NCBI RefSeq assembly: GCF_005576615.1
Contig: NZ_CP040330.1
Location: forward strand, 1,178,001-1,242,000
Length of the DNA: 64,000 nt
Source: Natrinema versiforme
GTDB taxonomy: Archaea > Halobacteriota > Halobacteria > Halobacteriales > Natrialbaceae
Reading direction: 5' to 3'
In this document: positions 59,510-64,000 of the stretch, piece by piece
Layout of the letters: the number at the start of each line of letters is the position of its first letter
Position numbering within the stretch: the first letter of the stretch is position 1
The notes under the pieces: model-generated
What the model saw: only the letters and a program-made list of their open reading frames with translations
Databases searched by the model: none
What the model was told of the DNA's origin: nothing
Program-made: the position numbers and the translations under genes

Positions 59510-60970
59510 ATGGTGAGCCGATTGCTCTCCAACGTGCTCTCCGATTTCGGCGGGAGAGTCGTCCACGTCATCAGCACCGGCGTATTACTCATATTCCTAA
59601 CCCGAACGCTGGGGCCGGAGTTGTACGGGCTGCTCGCGCTGGCGATATCCATCTTCGCGACCGCGCGATTTTTCAGCGAATCCGGCCTCCCGCGCTCTGC
59701 GGCGCGATACATCGCGCAGTTCAAGGAGGACGACCCGGGGACGGCGTTCAGGACTGTCCTCGAGTCCTGGAAACTACTCGCCGTCGCCGCGGCCGTCGTC
59801 TCGCTCGCGCTCGCTGCCCTCTCCGAACCGGTGGCGACACACCTCGACGAACCGGCGCTCGCACCGCTGCTCGTCGTCGGATCCGGGTACGTCTTCTTCT
59901 ATTCGATCCACACCCACCACCGGTTCGTGATGCAGGGGTTCGAGGCGATCGCCGCCAGCGCGAAGGTCCACTCGCTCGAGGGCGCTTGCACGCTCGTCTT
60001 CGTCGTGGGACTCGTCCTGTACGATCCGACGCCGCTGTCGGCCGTCACCGGCTACGTGCTCGGGTACGCGGTCGCCGCCGTCGCCGGGTTCGTCGTCGTC
60101 TACCGGCTGACAACGGGGATCGATGCGTCCGACTCGAGTCGGGGAACAGTCCGAGCCAAGATCCTCACATACAACGTCCCGATGAGCGTGACGCGGCTCT
60201 CCGACGAGGTCGATCAGGAACTGGACACCGTTCTGGTCGGCTTCTTTACCAACCCGACGCAGGTCGCCTTCTACACGCTCGGGAAACAGATCAGTCAGTT
60301 CACGCGGGTGCCGGCGGCCTCGATCGGGTTCGCGCTGTCGCCGACCTACGGCTCCGAGCAGGCGAGCGGGCAACTCGAGCAGGCGACCGAGGTCTATCAG
60401 GAGAGTCTCTCGAAGACGCTGATCCTCTACGTCCCCGCGGTGGCGGGAATTCTCGCCATCGCCGACGTCGCGATTCCGACGATCTTCGGCGAGGGGTACG
60501 CCGACGGGGTGCTCGTCGTCCGGGTACTGGCGCTGTTCGTCCTGTTCGAGGCCTTGGAACAGATCTCCGGTCCCGCGCTGGATTACCTCGGCAGAGCGCG
60601 GTCGCGGGCGGTTCTCAAGTCCGTCACGTCGTTCGGCAACCTCGGGTTGAATCTCGTCCTGATCCCGCTCTACGGGGCGGCCGGAGCCGCCGCGGCGACG
60701 GTCGTCACCTTCGGGCTCTACGCGGTCTGCTCCGTCGCGATCGTCTACACGGAGCTTCCCTTCGATCCCCGACGGGTCGGGATCAGCCTCTCGAAGGTGG
60801 CGGGGATTTCGCTGGTGATGGGGACCAGCGTCTACGGGCTCACGGACGCGCTCACGGGGTACGCCTCGCTGGTGCTCGGCGTCGGCGTCGGCGTGGCGAT
60901 CTGGCTACTCGCCTGCCACCTCTTCGGGCTCCTCGATTTCCGGCGGCTCCTCGTCCAACTCAGGGGGTGA
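59510..60970 (+). CDS. Wzx-type polysaccharide/lipid-linked oligosaccharide flippase
   Basis: 486 residues with about 12-14 membrane spans. Family features: LSNVLSDFGGRVVHVISTGVLLIFLTRTLGPELYGLLALAISIFATARFFSESGLPRSAARYIA at the start; a centre with PMSVTRLSDEVDQELDTVLVGFFTNPTQVAFYTL; and YLGRARSRAVLKSVTSFGNLGLNLVLIPLYGAAGAAAATVVTFGLY. It moves lipid-linked glycans across the membrane. The first membrane helix begins at the ATG at 59510, supporting that start. Convergent with the GT-C membrane gene. Confidence 0.9.
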   Translation: MVSRLLSNVLSDFGGRVVHVISTGVLLIFLTRTLGPELYGLLALAISIFATARFFSESGLPRSAARYIAQFKEDDPGTAFRTVLESWKLLAVAAAVVSLALAALSEPVATHLDEPALAPLLVVGSGYVFFYSIHTHHRFVMQGFEAIAASAKVHSLEGACTLVFVVGLVLYDPTPLSAVTGYVLGYAVAAVAGFVVVYRLTTGIDASDSSRGTVRAKILTYNVPMSVTRLSDEVDQELDTVLVGFFTNPTQVAFYTLGKQISQFTRVPAASIGFALSPTYGSEQASGQLEQATEVYQESLSKTLILYVPAVAGILAIADVAIPTIFGEGYADGVLVVRVLALFVLFEALEQISGPALDYLGRARSRAVLKSVTSFGNLGLNLVLIPLYGAAGAAAATVVTFGLYAVCSVAIVYTELPFDPRRVGISLSKVAGISLVMGTSVYGLTDALTGYASLVLGVGVGVAIWLLACHLFGLLDFRRLLVQLRG

Positions 60971-60994
60971 GCGCCAGTCGCGCGAGCCAGTCGG

Positions 60995-62815
60995 TTACGC
61001 GTAGTACGACACCGAGCCCGAATCGTAGACTCGGTGGCGGTCGTTTAGCTCCTCCCGCGGGAACTCGGACTCGGGGACGTACTCTCTGAACTGTAACGGC
61101 CGCCGCTCGAGTTCGCCCTCGCGGACGACGACGCCGTCGTACCCCGCGAACAGGTCCTCGTCCGCGGCGTTGGCGATCGTACACGTCGACGAGCGGACCT
61201 CGGTCAGATAGCGACAGGTGACTCGGTCGGCACCGATCTCGCCGGCGCGTCGCTCGTCGATCGATTCGAAGGACCCCCGCTCCTGCTCGGTGAGGTAGTA
61301 CGTATAGAACGGGCGTTCGACCATCGGGTTGTCCGTGGCGACGAAGTCGTTCGAGACGGCCGCGACGGAGAAACAGGAGACGACGAGGAGCAAGACGACG
61401 AAGGCCTTGAACCCGCCCCGGCGCAACAGCTGGTGGAGCCCGACGGCCCCGGTCAGCGCCACGAGCATGAAGCTGTAGTGCTCGAACCGACCGACGTTCA
61501 CGCCGACCAGCGAGTCCAACAGGAGCGTCGGTCCCGGGAAGACCAGCGGGATCAGTACGACGGTCAGTACGCCGACCGCGACGAACGTCGTGTCGTGGGT
61601 CCGCGTCGACCGGAGCCAGAACAGGAACCCGAGCAAGACGAACCCCAAGAGGAACGCGTACGGGACGTAATTGGCGAGTTCGACCCACGGCGCAGTGAGC
61701 ACGCTCGAGGGGGCGGACTCCCCGCCGGAGCCGGCGAAACTCGTGACGATCGCGTCCGCGATTCGCGCGACGAGAAACTCCGCGCGGTAGAGCCAGTACG
61801 TGGTCGTGACGAGGGCCGCCGACGCGAGGAGGAACCCGTCGACGATCCGGGCTCGACGGCCGAGGAGCCGCTCCGCGACGAACAACACGCCGAGGATGAC
61901 CAGCACGAACGGGATCGAAACGGGGTGATAGACCACGATTCCGAGGAGGAAGAGCAGGGTCAGCGCCCGCGTTCGGGCCGATGGCGGCGTCACGGCCGCG
62001 AGCAGCAGTCCGAGGAAGAGCACGGACGTGATGCTCCGGGGGATCGAATACATCCCGTAGAAGATGTACATCGGGACGGAGATCAGGAGCAGACACGATA
62101 GCAGCCCGACCCGCTCGTTGGGGTACACTCGGCGGGCAAAGGAGTACATCATCGGCACGCCGGCGCCGAAGGTGAGCCCGGAGAGCAGATACATCGTGGC
62201 GTGGGGTGAGACCCAGTCGCCGAACACCTGCGACGTGGCTCCCGCGAGGGCGTGCCAGAGGACGAACGGCTCGTACGACGCGGGCTGTGACGGCGTCGAC
62301 CCCGTTTCGACGACGAAATTCGTCATTGAGATGTGGGTCGACAGATCGGTTCGACCGACGAAGAAGTCGTAGTTGAGCGTCACGCTGAAGATCACGAGCA
62401 ACAGCGCGACCGCGACGTGATAGAGGACGATCGTCCGGCTCGCACTCTCGCCGCTCGAGACGGCGAGCAGGAAACACGTCGTGTACAGCGCCCCGACGCC
62501 CAGGAAGAACACCGTGGGACGAACCGCGGTGCGGGCGACGAGGAGTACGAGCGCGCTCAGGATGACGTGGAAGACGATCGAGAGGAGTCGCCAGTCGATG
62601 GCCCCGAGGGAGCCGAGCTGGGTGTGGCGGGCGATTCGGTCGGTGCCGACTCGACGGACGACGAGCGGCGAGGCGACCATCGGAATCGCGACGTACAGCC
62701 CCAGAACGGCGAGGTTAGATAGCCCGAGCCAGAGCGGCACGGCGAGCCCGATCACTGCTACGATCGGCAGCGCGACCATTGCGCCGACGGAGAGGGCGAC
62801 AAGTCGCCGACTCAT
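60995..62815 (-). CDS. large multispan membrane protein, GT-C/DUF2206-like
   Basis: 606 residues, about 13 membrane spans, followed by a C-terminal soluble domain (about 500-606) rich in charged residues. After the first helices a luminal region (DFFVGRTDLSTHISMTNFVVETGSTPSQPASYEPFVLWHALAGATSQVFGDWVSPHATMYLLSG) resembles the first loop of GT-C glycosyltransferases, including acidic residues in the D/E position (FFVGRTDLSTH), and the TM pattern fits DUF2206-like archaeal proteins. It may use dolichol-phosphate sugars. Start MSRRLVALS was chosen. No clear DxD motif elsewhere. Confidence 0.75.
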   Translation of the reverse strand: MSRRLVALSVGAMVALPIVAVIGLAVPLWLGLSNLAVLGLYVAIPMVASPLVVRRVGTDRIARHTQLGSLGAIDWRLLSIVFHVILSALVLLVARTAVRPTVFFLGVGALYTTCFLLAVSSGESASRTIVLYHVAVALLLVIFSVTLNYDFFVGRTDLSTHISMTNFVVETGSTPSQPASYEPFVLWHALAGATSQVFGDWVSPHATMYLLSGLTFGAGVPMMYSFARRVYPNERVGLLSCLLLISVPMYIFYGMYSIPRSITSVLFLGLLLAAVTPPSARTRALTLLFLLGIVVYHPVSIPFVLVILGVLFVAERLLGRRARIVDGFLLASAALVTTTYWLYRAEFLVARIADAIVTSFAGSGGESAPSSVLTAPWVELANYVPYAFLLGFVLLGFLFWLRSTRTHDTTFVAVGVLTVVLIPLVFPGPTLLLDSLVGVNVGRFEHYSFMLVALTGAVGLHQLLRRGGFKAFVVLLLVVSCFSVAAVSNDFVATDNPMVERPFYTYYLTEQERGSFESIDERRAGEIGADRVTCRYLTEVRSSTCTIANAADEDLFAGYDGVVVREGELERRPLQFREYVPESEFPREELNDRHRVYDSGSVSYYA

Positions 62816-63179
62816 CGGACCCCCTCGAGCGGACGGGTGATCGCCGGGTCGCGACGGCTCGAGCGGGCGACACACCGGTCGTTTCGTCCGGGCAGCGCTG
62901 CAGTTGCTGTCGTCGCGGGCACGGATGGCTCGCCCCTACGCGGACCACTCCGGAAAAGCTATCCACCGTCGTTCGTGCGTTCGTGAACGTTACTGCCGGC
63001 CGATCTCGATCGGGGAGCCGGTCGAGCCGGAGCGGTCCGCGGGATCGGCCGTCGCTGTTCCGTTCGCGCGGGTCGTATCAGCGTAGGTTTCGATTACTCG
63101 ACCGGGACCCGCCTAATCAGAGATTCCGAACGGGCACAGTACGAACTGTATTGTCACCGGAGCCGATACCGTCGATAGA
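62816..63179. other. divergent intergenic region without a recognised gene
   Basis: About 364 bases between the GT-C-like gene (minus) and the secreted lyase-like gene (plus). No gene, repeat or clear TATA box that I can defend. Confidence 0.5.
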
Positions 63180-64000
63180 ATGCGAACTCGACGGTCGTAT
63201 CTAAAGGGCGCGGGAGCGCTGCTGGCGGGCGTGGGGGTGGCGGTCGGTGCCGCGAGGTTCACGCCGACGGACGGCCGGACGGATCAGGGCAACGCGACCG
63301 ACGACGACGCCATCGAACCGCCCGAACAGCCGGCTGACGACGCGGCGGTGATCGACATCGATTACGACCAACACGATCGGCCGGGGGATGTCTACCGCAT
63401 CTGGACGGGCAAGGAGGGAGAGAGCTACTCGTTCGTCGATGATCGAGTGTACAACGGCGACAGCGCCATGCGCTGCCGGATCGGGAACGGCGAGAACAAC
63501 GGCAGCAACGCGACGTACTGGTTGCCCGTCAACGGCTACGGCCAACCCAGCGAGGTCTACCAGCGAGCGGTAATCTCGCTGGGCGACGACTGGGAAATGG
63601 AGGGCAAGGACGTCTGCCGGTTCTGGTGTACCGGGCTAAACGACGAGGCCGGTCCGGCCGGTTCCGGCGGCAACGGACCGCCCACCGGCGACGACGGCTG
63701 GTCGAACCTCGTGACCGTCACCACTCGCGGACCGGACGGGAACGGGACCGACGAGTACAATCTGGCCGCCTACACGTACCACATGGACCAATCGTACTCG
63801 GCCGGCGAACTCGAGGTCATCGCGGCACCGATCCCGAGCGGCGAGTGGTTCGAACTCGAGACCCACGTACGGATGAACTCGATCGTCGACGGGGAGGCGG
63901 TGCCCAACGGCGAGGTTCGGTACTGGCTGAACGGAGAACTGGTGTACGAACGGACGGACTTTCGGTGGACGACGACCGACGCGCAGGCCGTCGAACACGC
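63180..64000 (+). CDS. Tat-exported polysaccharide lyase-like protein (3' end outside window)
   Basis: 273 residues visible. N-terminal Tat signal RTRRSYLKGAGALLAGVGVAVGAA, without a lipobox cysteine, so probably released or anchored otherwise. After an acidic linker comes a beta-rich domain: YRIWTGKEGESYSFVDDRVYNGDSAMRCRIG, VYQRAVISLGDDWEMEGKDVCRFWCTGLND and WFELETHVRMNSIVDGEAVPNGEVRYWLNGELV, matching the jelly-roll of polysaccharide lyase family 14/20-like or concanavalin-like proteins. Start is ATG at 63180 (supported by the Tat motif). Fits the surrounding glycan genes; enzyme activity is inference. Confidence 0.7.
   Translation, partial: MRTRRSYLKGAGALLAGVGVAVGAARFTPTDGRTDQGNATDDDAIEPPEQPADDAAVIDIDYDQHDRPGDVYRIWTGKEGESYSFVDDRVYNGDSAMRCRIGNGENNGSNATYWLPVNGYGQPSEVYQRAVISLGDDWEMEGKDVCRFWCTGLNDEAGPAGSGGNGPPTGDDGWSNLVTVTTRGPDGNGTDEYNLAAYTYHMDQSYSAGELEVIAAPIPSGEWFELETHVRMNSIVDGEAVPNGEVRYWLNGELVYERTDFRWTTTDAQAVEH

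Overview
The window reads as chromosomal DNA from a haloarchaeon (class Halobacteria, probably a Natrinema/Haloterrigena-like member of Natrialbales; the genus is inference). The evidence is high GC with G/C-ending codons, very acidic proteins, Tat-lipobox secreted proteins, halocyanin, RPA/RadB replication proteins, a PRC-fold CBS regulator, TATA boxes about 25 bases ahead of start codons (leaderless transcripts), and ATGA/TGATG gene overlaps.

Layout. 0-2.2 kb: a helicase-exonuclease pair resembling bacterial MrfA/MrfB. 2.3-6.6 kb: thioredoxin, zinc-ribbon protein, glutamine synthetase, a small winged-helix protein and hypotheticals. 6.7-10.6 kb: the rpa1-rpap1-rpe single-strand-binding operon. 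10.7-11.3 kb: gene-free, with hairpins and a possible structured RNA. 11.3-23.8 kb: a large phosphate block with an AbrB-PhoU regulator, pstS1C1A1B1-phoU1, pstS2C2A2B2 and a third PhoU. 23.9-29.1 kb: halocyanin and the electron-transfer-flavoprotein set etfB-etfA-fixCX. 29.3-33.6 kb: bactofilin-like protein, small conserved proteins, tRNA-Leu with a partial duplication, a VTT membrane protein, a HalX response regulator and a zinc finger. 33.6-38.2 kb: a MITE, a NUMOD3 homing-endonuclease-like gene and the class II ribonucleotide reductase. 38.9-42.9 kb: trpDFEG. 43.1-48.8 kb: tRNA-Val with a T-arm remnant, a transporter, membrane proteins and a CBS regulator. 49-50.7 kb: radB divergent from a RuvC-fold nuclease. 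50.7-64 kb: GlmS, a GlmU-like enzyme and a surface-glycan set (DUF1616, FemAB/GNAT-like, ATP-grasp, flippase, GT-C membrane protein, secreted lyase-like protein).

How it works together. The phosphate block is one regulated uptake regulon: the promoters of both pst operons and the divergent AbrB-PhoU gene share short AT-rich motifs. The Etf/FixCX genes feed electrons to quinone. The glycan genes connect UDP-GlcNAc supply to assembly, flipping and modification of an envelope polymer. Several loci concern DNA repair or replication (MrfAB-like, RPA1, RadB, RuvC-like, NrdJ).

Most unusual points: the MrfAB-like pair, the endonuclease next to nrdJ with a possibly missing catalytic Asp, hairpins inserted in frame inside nrdJ, tRNA-associated partial duplications, two members of one MITE family, a two-copy 84-bp palindromic repeat, and the shared phosphate promoter motif. 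No CRISPR array, rRNA or complete insertion sequence was found.
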